A stretch of DNA of 57,369 nucleotides, taken from Pirellula sp. (GTDB lineage: Bacteria; Planctomycetota; Planctomycetia; Pirellulales; Pirellulaceae). Positions 19,455 to 27,340 of the stretch are shown here, piece by piece. The DNA lies in NCBI GenBank assembly GCA_021736575.1, contig JAIPFP010000005.1, positions 1-57,369 on the forward strand. The letters are read 5' to 3'. The notes beneath the pieces are model-generated. The model was not told the origin of the DNA. It made no database searches and saw only the letters and a list, made by a program, of their open reading frames with translations. The first letter of the stretch is position 1, and each line of letters begins with the position of its first letter. A program made the position numbers and the translations under genes.

Positions 19455-20483
19455 ATGTCAACTAGTGTTCGTCCGAACCATTTACGATTGATCGATGAGG
19501 CGTTGGAACGACGTCACGGATTGATCTCTTTGCTGGAAGCTGCGGAACAAGAGTTTGCTTGGATTGGTTCCTCGTCTAGCTTTCGCCATGTGACCGCAGC
19601 CCTGAAGCGCGATGTCACTGCCGAAGAAATCTTGAACGATGGAGTTCTTGCGGCCTGGCTTCCGGTACTGATGGCCGATAGCAAGGCGTCCGGAAGTGCG
19701 AGTCAATATGAGCAGTTGCTAAAGATGATGTCTCAGGAATCCGTTCGGCGGCGCTCGCATTGGCAGTCGCTCGCCTATCCTTTCATTCTATCGCTCTTCG
19801 TCTTTGCTATCTTGGTGATGATGTCCATTTGGATTATTCCCACGTTCAGCAAAATGTTCCGAGAGTTCGAGCTAAAGTTACCTGCACCCACCAGAATCGT
19901 ATTCGCGATTTCGGGTTTTATTAACGAATATCCCATGTTTCTGGCTGGCGCTGTCTGTGTTGTACTGGGATCTGCATGGTTGTTAGCTGGCGTGTTTCGT
20001 CGAAGTATTCAATATCTTCAATTGAGCGGAGTTTGCGGGCGTTTTTTCGCTGGCAGCACATCCAACGTCGTAGCAATGTCACGCTTTGCGGCGACACTCT
20101 CTGAGTTGTTGAGCATTGGTACACCCATACCGGAAGCTCTCAAGGTCGCTGGGATCGCTAGCCAGCGAGTCCATTTTCGAGTTCGCTCGGAGCAGCTAGC
20201 GCAGGAGTTCAAGTCATCCAACAACCCAGCCGTGCGATCGGCAGTGGCTCATAACTTTCCGAGCACCTTACTTTACGCGCTGTGTGCAGGGACGGACGGA
20301 GGTCCGTCCATCCCGTTGCTTCGCCAGCTTGCGGCAATCTATAGCGATCGGTCTCGAAATCGCTCACAACTGAGTTCCAATTTCAATAGCTCCATCATGG
20401 TCGCGGTTATTGGAGCCTTGGTAGGCTTTGTCATCCTCGCGCTTTTTATGCCGCTCTTTTCACTCATCACTGCCTTGTCCTAA
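19455..20483 (+). CDS. GspF-like inner-membrane protein 2
   Basis: 342 aa. I start at ATG 19455, just after the previous stop; the frame stays open upstream only as an overlap with the preceding gene. The clearest GspF of the three: YPFILSLFVFAILVMMSIWI (helix 1), IPTFSKMFREFELKLPAPTR (the conserved VPxF...LPxxTR linker), then a second helix around LAGAVCVVLGSAWLLAG, and MSRFAATLSELLSIGTPIPE, which matches the start of the second cytoplasmic repeat of GspF. A final helix follows at the C-terminus. It would form part of the membrane platform. Its stop overlaps the next start by 1 nt (TAATG). Confidence 0.87.
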   Translation: MSTSVRPNHLRLIDEALERRHGLISLLEAAEQEFAWIGSSSSFRHVTAALKRDVTAEEILNDGVLAAWLPVLMADSKASGSASQYEQLLKMMSQESVRRRSHWQSLAYPFILSLFVFAILVMMSIWIIPTFSKMFREFELKLPAPTRIVFAISGFINEYPMFLAGAVCVVLGSAWLLAGVFRRSIQYLQLSGVCGRFFAGSTSNVVAMSRFAATLSELLSIGTPIPEALKVAGIASQRVHFRVRSEQLAQEFKSSNNPAVRSAVAHNFPSTLLYALCAGTDGGPSIPLLRQLAAIYSDRSRNRSQLSSNFNSSIMVAVIGALVGFVILALFMPLFSLITALS

Positions 20484-21622
20484 TGAAACGAGCAAATCCC
20501 ATGAGTGGTTTTTTCAACCTAAACGTTTCCTCTCCCACGGTCTCCTACTTCAGAGCACAGTTGGAACGAATCGGGCCAACTTGGTATCTTTCGCCATGGT
20601 GGCGAATCGATTCGACCACTGCGAAACAAAATTCCTTGTTCCAACTACTGTCCATTGCCCACACCGAACGTCTCGACCACGTATCACTCATCGATTCCTT
20701 TGCCAAAGAGCATCGAGGCTGGTATCGACGCCGTTTAATGCAACTTGCCAAGCGGTTAAGGACTGGTTGTCCCGTGATCGTTGCGATTGAACAGACGCCC
20801 GATGTCTTGAGTGACGATCAAGTGCTTGCACTGCGGTTTGCAAGTCAGTCAGGTTCGCTGTCGCAGACGTTTCACCAACTCGTCCGTACGGAGGACTCCC
20901 AAGAGGAGGAAACCAAGGCTGCCTGGCAGAGCTTGTTCGTGTACTGGGGGGTTACGCTTTTGGTGCTTGTGAGCATTACCCTTTTGATGATGATACGAAT
21001 CGCGCCCACGCATTCGCAAATTATGAAGGAGTTTCGCATGCAACAGCAACCATTCTTCTTTTTGAAGTCAAGCTTTGATCTTCTATGTGACAATATTCCA
21101 GTCGCCCTGGCTGTTGCGTTTGTTATTGCGTTTCTTTTTTTCTCGTCGACTTCTCGTCGGTTTTTCAGACGGGTCGTTGCGCCGCATTTGACAATCGCAC
21201 CGAATACCAGTCGCTCAAGTTTCATGCTCCGCTTACTTTCTATCTCAACCAATGCGGGTAGGCCGTTGTCCGGGACACTATCGACGCTTGCCAAGTACCA
21301 CTATGACAAAAAGGTCCGCCAAAGGTTACTGGTTGCCAGAAATGAAATGGAACAGGGCGTCAATGACTGGCAGAGTCTTTCGGACGCAGAACTCATTACC
21401 ACCGCCGAAGCAAAAGCACTTGCCGCATCGCCCGATAATCAATCAAGAGCCTGGCTTTTGGAACGCCTAGCTCTCGCGAAGACCGATCGTGCCTGTCGAT
21501 CGTCCTCTACCATGCGGGCGTTTGCGCATCCGGTGGCGATTCTCATCTTCGGGTGCTTTGTTCTGTTTATTTTCATTGCGTTTTTTGGCATGAATTTAGA
21601 ACTCATTTACAGTCTCGGCTGA
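20483..21622 (+). CDS. GspF-like inner-membrane protein 3
   Basis: 379 aa, ATG at 20483 sharing a base with the previous stop. It shows the same plan: soluble helical N-terminal domain with the GspF-like pattern LALRFASQSGSLSQTFHQLV, helix 1 (YWGVTLLVLVSITLLMM), the linker APTHSQIMKEFRMQQQPFFF, helix 2 (IPVALAVAFVIAFLFF), a loop with MLRLLSISTNAGRPLSGTLS (repeat-2 motif), and helix 3 (AILIFGCFVLFIFIAFFGM). Three successive GspF-like genes suggest a platform made of different paralogues rather than one homomer; this is inference. Confidence 0.8.
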   Translation: MKRANPMSGFFNLNVSSPTVSYFRAQLERIGPTWYLSPWWRIDSTTAKQNSLFQLLSIAHTERLDHVSLIDSFAKEHRGWYRRRLMQLAKRLRTGCPVIVAIEQTPDVLSDDQVLALRFASQSGSLSQTFHQLVRTEDSQEEETKAAWQSLFVYWGVTLLVLVSITLLMMIRIAPTHSQIMKEFRMQQQPFFFLKSSFDLLCDNIPVALAVAFVIAFLFFSSTSRRFFRRVVAPHLTIAPNTSRSSFMLRLLSISTNAGRPLSGTLSTLAKYHYDKKVRQRLLVARNEMEQGVNDWQSLSDAELITTAEAKALAASPDNQSRAWLLERLALAKTDRACRSSSTMRAFAHPVAILIFGCFVLFIFIAFFGMNLELIYSLG

Positions 21623-21638
21623 AGGGAGAAGCATCGAA

Positions 21639-22043
21639 ATGAAACAACGAACGCGAAAGCCTCACCTCGGAGTCACGGCAACAGAAGTGCTGGTTGCGGC
21701 TGGCTTGTTGGTAAGCGTGATGGGGTTCATGACCTCTTTGACTTTTCAAACTGGAAATATTGTTAAGAGTGTGCGTCACTACCAAGTGGCTATCCACGAG
21801 CTAGCCAACCAACTTGAGCTACTCACGAGCCTGAATGAAGTCGAACGCAAGGCGATGCTCGAAAATTTGAAACCCTCGGACTCGGTTATGGACGCACTTC
21901 CCGAAGCTACGCTTTCCGGAGAGGTCGTGGTGGATAGTGACGGCACTCGATTGGTGCTGTCTCTCGATTGGGATCGTGGTGCGAACGGAACCCCAGTCAG
22001 TATGGTCGCTTGGGTCGATACGAAGGAGCAAAAACATGATTAG
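21639..22043 (+). CDS. Type II secretion-like minor pseudopilin
   Basis: 134 aa, ATG at 21639, 16 bp after the third GspF-like gene. The N-terminus is a prepilin signal: basic leader of 11 residues, then G followed by VTATEVLVAAGLLVSVMGF. Glu at mature position +5 is present, and about 20 hydrophobic residues follow. Prepilin peptidase cleavage after Gly11 is expected. The short soluble domain would match a GspI/GspH-type minor pseudopilin. Its end overlaps the next gene by 8 nt. Confidence 0.75.
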   Translation: MKQRTRKPHLGVTATEVLVAAGLLVSVMGFMTSLTFQTGNIVKSVRHYQVAIHELANQLELLTSLNEVERKAMLENLKPSDSVMDALPEATLSGEVVVDSDGTRLVLSLDWDRGANGTPVSMVAWVDTKEQKHD

Positions 22044-22551
22044 GCACAAGGGTAGTACCCTCATCGAAGTCATGTTGAGTACGATGGCTGGCAGCCTCAT
22101 TATGGTATTGGCGATCAAGCTTGTGCATCAAACATTCCAACTGTCGAGTCAAACAACGGCTCGCACCAACCATAGCCATTCGTTGAATCGACTGGCTCGA
22201 CAGTTTAGAGATGACATTCACCACGCATCGACGATTCAAGTCGAGTCCGACGTTGCGATGAGCGCCGAGAGTTCAAACGGCACACGTACGATTTATAAAT
22301 TCGCGGATGGGCGAGTCGAGCGCGAGCATACGGACAACTTCAACGTCGTTAGCCATGAACAGTACCCACTCATCGCGGATACGAATGTTCGATTTTCTAA
22401 GCAATCCAATCCGGAACGTGGTCTCATGTTGGTCGAACACCAGTCCGGTTTTGCGGGCTCTGTGCCTCGGCTCAATCTCAACGTTTCAGCCGTCGCTGGC
22501 CGTTGGGATGAGAGAAACGACATTGAAGAGGGAACTACTAAGAAACCATGA
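22036..22551 (+). CDS. Type II secretion-like pseudopilin (GspJ-like size)
   Basis: 171 aa from ATG 22036; a longer frame upstream overlaps the previous gene and lacks a leader. Prepilin signal: MIRHKG then STLIEVMLSTMAGSLIMVLA, with Gly at -1 and Glu at +5, followed by a hydrophobic helix. The soluble part (FRDDIHHA, IYKFADGRVEREH and so on) follows the pattern of GspJ-type minor pseudopilins, in which beta strands read out short converted strings. It overlaps the previous gene by 8 nt and the following gene by 4 nt (ATGA). Confidence 0.78.
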   Translation: MIRHKGSTLIEVMLSTMAGSLIMVLAIKLVHQTFQLSSQTTARTNHSHSLNRLARQFRDDIHHASTIQVESDVAMSAESSNGTRTIYKFADGRVEREHTDNFNVVSHEQYPLIADTNVRFSKQSNPERGLMLVEHQSGFAGSVPRLNLNVSAVAGRWDERNDIEEGTTKKP

Positions 22552-23033
22552 ACGAAAGACTCTTTTCGCGAAACGACACCTGGCAACGCCAGGGGACGAG
22601 GCCAAACTACGGCAGCGTTCGCCGAGCAGAACACCATGGGACTGTGTTGATCTGCGTATTGGCTTGCCTCGCGATTGTAACGGCAACGGTCGCGATGACT
22701 GCTCAGTCGGCACTACGCATTCGAAACGAAGCACGAACGCAACGTCAATTGCTTCAGACTCAGTTTCTGTGCGAAGCAGGAATGCTCCGTGCGAAACAAA
22801 AATTACAAGAGCTCCCCTCGTATTCCGGAGAGGAATGGAGTCCTAAACTTTCTCCAACATCGTTCGAAGAAGTGTTCATTACCATTCAAGTCGAGGCGAC
22901 CGACCTCGACTCGACCCGCCTGGTCAAAGTCGTCGCCAAACTAGCCGAAAAAGCATCGAGCGCTAGGCTTATTCAACAATCACATCAATTCAAAATGACA
23001 GTCGTCGAATCCATTCCTAAGGAGAATAAATAA
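22548..23033 (+). CDS. GspK-like minor pseudopilin
   Basis: 161 aa, ATG 22548. The hydrophobic N-terminal helix (HHGTVLICVLACLAIVTATV) is preceded by a basic 30-residue leader. At the mature +5 position it has Cys instead of Glu; lack of Glu5 is a known feature of GspK, the pseudopilin that tips the fibre. ALRIRNEARTQRQLLQTQFL continues as a long helix, as in PilX/GspK proteins. It is much shorter than classic GspK (about 320 aa), so a reduced version is present. Overlaps both neighbours (4 nt upstream, 1 nt downstream). Confidence 0.68.
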   Translation: MNERLFSRNDTWQRQGTRPNYGSVRRAEHHGTVLICVLACLAIVTATVAMTAQSALRIRNEARTQRQLLQTQFLCEAGMLRAKQKLQELPSYSGEEWSPKLSPTSFEEVFITIQVEATDLDSTRLVKVVAKLAEKASSARLIQQSHQFKMTVVESIPKENK

Positions 23034-23920
23034 TGTCTTACTCGCTTTCGTTCCCTCATCGCCGCAATCCAACCAGATACGCGTTCACGCTCGTCGAGTT
23101 GTTGGTGGTGATTGCTATTATCGGTATTTTGGTTGGTCTACTTTTGCCGGCTGTGCAAGCGGCGCGAGAGGCAGCTCGAAGATGTGCATGCATGAACAAC
23201 ATCGCTCAACTTGGTTTGGCTATTCACAACCAGGAGTTCAATGCGGAACGCTTACCATCGGGCGTACTCAATCCTACTGGCCCAATTCGCAATGAGGCAA
23301 TAGGTCAGCATATAAGTTGGTGCGTGCAGATATTGCCGCAGATGGAACAGAGCTCGATCTATTCCAATTTCGATCAAGCGGCTGGAGCTTATGCCGCGGT
23401 CAATGCGGCTGCTCGGCGGCAGAGAATACCGACCTTTTTGTGTCCGTCCAGTCCCAATAATTACGAAAAGGAAGAAATCGCCATAACCAATTACGCAGGT
23501 TGTCATCACGATGTGGAAGCACCTATCGATGCAGACAACAACGGAGTCCTGTTTCTCAATAGCCGCTTGAGATTCAGCCAGATACTTGATGGATCATCGC
23601 AAACGATCATGCTTGGCGAGATGATTTCACGACGGGAGGATTTGGGTTGGGCTTCGGGCACATCCGCTTCCTTACGAAATACGGGGAACTTCGAAACCCC
23701 ATTAAGAAATAATTCACGTACGAGCAAGGCAGACGAGCCATCGGGTACGTTGGTTGTCGGGGGATTTGGAAGTTACCACACCGGTGGGGCACAATTCGCA
23801 TTCGCAGACGGTTCGGTGCATTTCCTATCTCAGAGTATTGATAAAGGTATCTTTAGCAAACTTGGAAACCGAGCGGACGGCGAAATGCTCTACGGCAGTC
23901 CAGAGGGGTTGAATTGGTGA
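23033..23920 (+). CDS. DUF1559 domain pseudopilin-like protein
   Basis: 295 aa; ATG shares a base with the previous stop. Textbook DUF1559 protein: a leader ending in RYA, then FTLVELLVVIAIIGILVGLL and PAVQAAREAARR, a soluble domain starting MNNIAQLGLAIHNQE, and the C-terminal H-x9-DG motif (HTGGAQFAFADG, about residues 248-259). DUF1559 proteins occur in many copies in planctomycetes, but their function is unproven. Here one is built into a secretion-like operon, which supports a role as a major pseudopilin or secreted adaptor. Last gene of the operon, convergent with the anti-sigma gene 10 bp away. Confidence 0.93.
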   Translation: MSYSLSFPHRRNPTRYAFTLVELLVVIAIIGILVGLLLPAVQAAREAARRCACMNNIAQLGLAIHNQEFNAERLPSGVLNPTGPIRNEAIGQHISWCVQILPQMEQSSIYSNFDQAAGAYAAVNAAARRQRIPTFLCPSSPNNYEKEEIAITNYAGCHHDVEAPIDADNNGVLFLNSRLRFSQILDGSSQTIMLGEMISRREDLGWASGTSASLRNTGNFETPLRNNSRTSKADEPSGTLVVGGFGSYHTGGAQFAFADGSVHFLSQSIDKGIFSKLGNRADGEMLYGSPEGLNW

Positions 23921-23930
23921 TCGGGCTTAG

Positions 23931-24773
23931 TCACGGAATCACTTTTGCCAGCAGTGGCAATCGTTTCTGGTCGGAGACTACAACCCCGCCCGGTTTTTCG
24001 ATCGTAATTGCGAATAGCGTAGGCTTGTCGACTTGCAGTTTGGCACGTATTGGAACGATCGACTCAGTTGCATTGGTTATGTCAAAAACTCCACCATCGA
24101 CCGGCTTTTCGTCGCGAGTCGGATCGATGATCCAAAGCTGGTACTGTTCTTTTGAAATGTCGTTGACGGGCAACCCGCGAATGGTCATGAATCCCTGTTG
24201 AGCCGACGAACTCCAGACAACTTCGCCAAGCTCCTGCGCAGCCGTTTGTTCTGGCTTAGCCGTTTGTTCTGGCTTAGCCGGTTGTTTTGGCGTAGGCGAC
24301 TCCCACTTGCTCCTGATCAAATCGCCACTCTTTGCAATGAGATTGTCGCGCAGAACGAGCATGGACGTTTGGACATCGCGCCGTCCAGGAATCCAAACGG
24401 AAAGCGCGATCGCAACGGAAGCCGCCACGCAAAGCCATGCTACTATTTCGCGAAGTCCTACCGAGGAAGGTGCTACATTGTAAGTGGCTAACTCGACCTT
24501 GGCTGGACCAACATCCATCGACTTTTCTAAGAATCCTTCGGCCATGTTCTTAAGTCGCTGCGACAACTCCTCCGGCATCGCATCGCTTGGGACCGAACCC
24601 TGAAAAGTAAGGAACGCTCGTGCTGCTGCTTCATCCGATCGCTCAACCATTGCAACAAAATTCTTCTGATCGTACGACTTGATCTCTTGTGTTTCCGCTT
24701 CCGAAAGATCACCTAGCGAGTAACCGGCCGCGAGTTCCTGTAACCGACTGTTCGTGTTTTCAATCGAGCTCAC
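23931..24773 (-). CDS. RskA-type anti-sigma factor
   Basis: 280 aa. I choose the GTG at 24773, which overlaps the sigma stop as GTGA; a longer frame to 24818 would lie wholly inside the sigma gene. The N-terminal 100 residues (RLQELAAGYSLGDLSEAETQ) match the cytoplasmic anti-sigma domain of the RskA group, without a zinc Cys cluster. A membrane helix lies at about residues 108-128 (VAWLCVAASVAIALSVWIPG). The outer region ends with the RskA C-terminal domain: YQLWIIDPTRDEKPVDGGVF and a beta-rich end. A linker holds 18-bp repeats encoding AKPEQT. It would hold the adjacent sigma factor at the membrane until proteolysis releases it. Confidence 0.88.
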   Translation of the reverse strand: MSSIENTNSRLQELAAGYSLGDLSEAETQEIKSYDQKNFVAMVERSDEAAARAFLTFQGSVPSDAMPEELSQRLKNMAEGFLEKSMDVGPAKVELATYNVAPSSVGLREIVAWLCVAASVAIALSVWIPGRRDVQTSMLVLRDNLIAKSGDLIRSKWESPTPKQPAKPEQTAKPEQTAAQELGEVVWSSSAQQGFMTIRGLPVNDISKEQYQLWIIDPTRDEKPVDGGVFDITNATESIVPIRAKLQVDKPTLFAITIEKPGGVVVSDQKRLPLLAKVIP

Positions 24774-25363
24774 GATGCAACTCCAGTCTGAGGCGACAAG
24801 GAGAATTTTTCCATGCACTGCCTCAATTGGATCAAGCCGCGTCTTGCAAATGACTTCACAGAACCCAATGGAATCTCTAAATCATTCGAAATTTGGGAGT
24901 GAGATTGGCCCTCGTGAATCGATCGGCGAAGAATGTCTCTTTGGTTGGGTTGCAATCCTTCGAGGCAACGTGTTGCTTTCGCAGCTTCATCGATTGTTTC
25001 GACCGTCGAGGAACTTGTAGCAACGAGTTGGCCATCCAATTCGCTGCCAAAACTGCTTGTTTCGATTGAGCGAGTTTGTTTGCGATAACGATCGATTAGT
25101 CGCCGTCTAGCGATCATGGTGACAAAGGTGGATTCTGCTGCCATGACTGGATTGAATCGGTCTGCTTTTTGCCAGATCTCAAGAAAAATTTCCTGGACGG
25201 CGTCTTCTGCGTCCGCTTGACTGGGAGAATATCGCCTGGCCAAGGACCAAATTAAGTTGCCGTATTGTTCTATACAAACGGTCAAAGAATCCGATTCACG
25301 AGCGGCCACCCGTCCGAGCAAAGATTGCGAAGGCATTCGAGTAATTTCTTCAATATTCAGCAT
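24770..25363 (-). CDS. ECF sigma factor (partner of RskA-type anti-sigma)
   Basis: 197 aa from ATG 25363, a usual ECF length; the frame extends to 25540, but those residues have no ECF features and begin right after a terminator. Region 2: CIEQYGNLIWSLARRYSPSQ, then ADAEDAVQEIFLEIWQKADR. Region 4: LQPNQRDILRRSIHEGQSHS with the HTH ISNDLEIPLGSVKSFARRGL. The pattern is that of the SigK-like group that pairs with RskA. Its stop overlaps the anti-sigma start by 4 nt, giving translational coupling. Confidence 0.9.
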   Translation of the reverse strand: MLNIEEITRMPSQSLLGRVAARESDSLTVCIEQYGNLIWSLARRYSPSQADAEDAVQEIFLEIWQKADRFNPVMAAESTFVTMIARRRLIDRYRKQTRSIETSSFGSELDGQLVATSSSTVETIDEAAKATRCLEGLQPNQRDILRRSIHEGQSHSQISNDLEIPLGSVKSFARRGLIQLRQCMEKFSLSPQTGVAS

Positions 25364-25546
25364 TTCAGCCCCGTATTTCGCCACAACCTCTACCAACGTT
25401 GGCAGTTGATCTACGGTTGGTTGTATCCTCCCTACTGTAATCGATACGCTCTCCTCGTGAAACCGGATGCAAACAGCCAACGATTTCTTTGTTTTTTCAG
25501 ATTCAAGTCGACCGATGTCCGGCGTGATTCCTTGTTTCATTCGCCA

Positions 25547-25588
25547 ATAAAAAAAGGCTGACTCGATATTGCGATACCGGATCAGCCT
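25547..25588 (-). terminator. Intrinsic terminator for the Gly-rich secreted-protein gene
   Basis: Read on the minus strand: AGGCTGA, a loop of about 20 nt, TCAGCCT, then a run of T with one interruption (opposite AATAAAAAAA on plus). It lies 36 bp after the stop of the gene at 25624-26793 and separates it from the sigma gene downstream. Confidence 0.75.
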
Positions 25589-25623
25589 CGTTCATTCCTT
25601 CGCGAATGAGACTAGCGAGTCAA

Positions 25624-26793
25624 CTATGGAACTATACTGCTAGCGACAGGCGCGTCGTTATTGCCACCGTCGGCCGCGAGCACAGCGGCTACGGCAATCA
25701 ATCCGCCAATTCCTGCAATTTGTCCGAATCCACCACCACTAGCACCAATTCCGCTACCGCCTCCGCCTCCCCCACCACCGCCGCCGCCCATTGACGAGTT
25801 TCCACAGCATGGCATTTCCGAGTTCTCGCTTGCAACCACGTTTTCTGGTAGCGGAACAGTAGCGACCCAAATTGGGTCTCCTAGCTCGACATTGAGGACG
25901 GCTGGAAGGGCTGTTAGCCCGACAAATCTTGACCTGTCAGCGTTGATCATTGCAAGATCTCGGTTGGTCGCACAAAAAGCAGTTGCTGCAACCCCTTGAT
26001 CACCTACTGCCACCAAGCCATAACATCCGGATCCGAGTCCGCTCACGGTAAACTTGCCATCGCTCGCAACGTTCGTTTTGCTGACTTCGATTCCATCCTT
26101 CATAATATAGACGACCATTGAGCTCATATCGACGCGAGCCACAGGTTTGGACAATTCGCCCTTTAATGTTCCATTTGCGTCGATCATCACTTGATGCGTG
26201 CTGGAAATTTTCCGTTTCGCAACCAGTGGATCTTTCTCAGGAACCTGTTGCGACATTTGAATGCGACCTGTCTGCCCACGGATGAGTTCAGATGTACGAC
26301 CACCGACAGTCGACATCATTCTCACTTCGACCGAGTTTGGCAAATGCTCGCCAGCGAAAGAATCCAGAATCGTCAAAGAAAACAGGGCCAACGAATCGCC
26401 AGTCTCCGCAACCAGCGTGTAAATGCCTGGCGAAACTCCTTCAATGAGAAATTCTCCTTCGGTATCCGTGTCGTCAAAGGCGACCACCTTGCCCGCTTGG
26501 TAAAGTGATACTCTGACCTTTCTCAATGACATCGTGTCGCTTCCTAATAGTGCGACAACTGTCCCACGAATGTTGCGATCCTTGTCGATTTGTAACCACT
26601 GGTTGAGAAACAAATCGCCTCGTTGATTTGAGGGGTTGGCAGGCGTGGACTGAATCTCGGAGACCACGGGCATTTGGCTCTTCAAGCTCTCTGGCCTAGG
26701 AATCGTCTCTTGTCGTGCGAAGGCATTACTGGCAACGCATGCAAATGAAAAGCATCCTGAAAGAAGTAAAAGCGATCGAGAAGTATGCGTCAT
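25624..26793 (-). CDS. Secreted protein with carboxypeptidase-regulatory-like domains and Gly-rich C-terminus
   Basis: 389 aa, ATG at 26793. Signal peptide about residues 1-27 (LLLLSGCFSFACVASNAFAR). Two regions look like short beta-sandwich regulatory domains: one around KDRNIRGTVVALLGSDTMSL to FLIEGVSPGIYTLVAETGDS, and one around GTLKGELSKPVARVDMSSMV to KFTVSGLGSGCYGLVAVGDQ. Both have the fold signature in which a fixed Gly-x-Tyr precedes a strand. Near the C-terminus is a run of 11 glycines, then a hydrophobic glycine-rich segment (about residues 352-372) that may sit in a membrane, and a short tail. No enzyme motif. Located beside the sigma/anti-sigma pair, but with its own terminator. 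Confidence 0.75.
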   Translation of the reverse strand: MTHTSRSLLLLSGCFSFACVASNAFARQETIPRPESLKSQMPVVSEIQSTPANPSNQRGDLFLNQWLQIDKDRNIRGTVVALLGSDTMSLRKVRVSLYQAGKVVAFDDTDTEGEFLIEGVSPGIYTLVAETGDSLALFSLTILDSFAGEHLPNSVEVRMMSTVGGRTSELIRGQTGRIQMSQQVPEKDPLVAKRKISSTHQVMIDANGTLKGELSKPVARVDMSSMVVYIMKDGIEVSKTNVASDGKFTVSGLGSGCYGLVAVGDQGVAATAFCATNRDLAMINADRSRFVGLTALPAVLNVELGDPIWVATVPLPENVVASENSEMPCCGNSSMGGGGGGGGGGGSGIGASGGGFGQIAGIGGLIAVAAVLAADGGNNDAPVASSIVP

Positions 26794-26929
26794 GGTGGTA
26801 TGAATAGCCTAAAGGTTGCGTGACAAAGAACACCCCCAAGCTTAATCGTACGTAGAACAAAAAAATAATAAAAAAAGACACCTTTCGAATATTTTTACAT
26901 TTGAATTCGGTACAATTTCAACAAAACCT

Positions 26930-26961
26930 AGGTCAAACAGTCAATCTCTAGGCTTTGACCT
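26930..26961 (-). terminator. Possible weak terminator after the small Zn-ribbon-like gene
   Basis: Inverted repeat AGGTCAAA/TTTGACCT (8 bp, 16-nt loop) immediately beyond the stop of the gene at 26970-27338. On the minus strand it is followed by AGGTTTTGTTG, a short imperfect T tract. The surrounding 26794-26969 gap is AT-rich (runs of A around 26860) and probably carries the promoter of the minus-strand gene to its left. Confidence 0.38.
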
Positions 26962-26969
26962 CGCTCGCC

Positions 26970-27338
26970 TTACTGCCATTTTTGGATAAATTCTGTCAGC
27001 GGATACTCTATTACCGTCAGTGGTTTTCGTCGTTCCAGTCGAATCGCCCATAGGCGTCCGTATCCTCGATTGATGAGCGAAGCACGAGACTGAACGAAAT
27101 CCGGATCGAGCTCGGTTTGCGAAAACGGGCCTTTCATTTCAACAGGTGGATCAAATCGGTTGTCAGCAATAAATTGAGAGAGGGCTGGCGCGCAACGCAA
27201 ATGGCATTCGCTCGTTACATGGAGTGTTTCGGGATCAATTTCTCCGATCACATACCTCAAGTACAATTCGCTGTCCGTAATGTGCTCGACCTCTTCACCG
27301 CAGACTCGGCACAAGTAGCCCTGATCGCAACGAGCCAC
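26970..27338 (-). CDS. Conserved-looking small protein with Cys pairs, 122 aa
   Basis: Not recognised. GTG start at 27338, 2 nt after the dapB stop, so it is probably in an operon with dapB. N-terminus has CDQGYLCRVCGEEVEH: a CxxC pair (residues 10-13) preceded by Cys4, and two more Cys around 44-49 (SECHLRC), which together could bind zinc. The rest is a compact mixed alpha/beta domain with RYVIGEIDPETLHVTSECHL and GRLWAIRLERRKP. No signal peptide. Probably a small cytoplasmic planctomycete-specific protein; function unknown. Confidence 0.65.
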   Translation of the reverse strand: MARCDQGYLCRVCGEEVEHITDSELYLRYVIGEIDPETLHVTSECHLRCAPALSQFIADNRFDPPVEMKGPFSQTELDPDFVQSRASLINRGYGRLWAIRLERRKPLTVIEYPLTEFIQKWQ

Positions 27339-27340
27339 AA

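Noticed and set aside
25740-25795. Run of CCGCCGCC/CACCACC as possible repeat array
   Set aside because: It is the codon-level counterpart of the poly-Gly run in the secreted protein on the minus strand.
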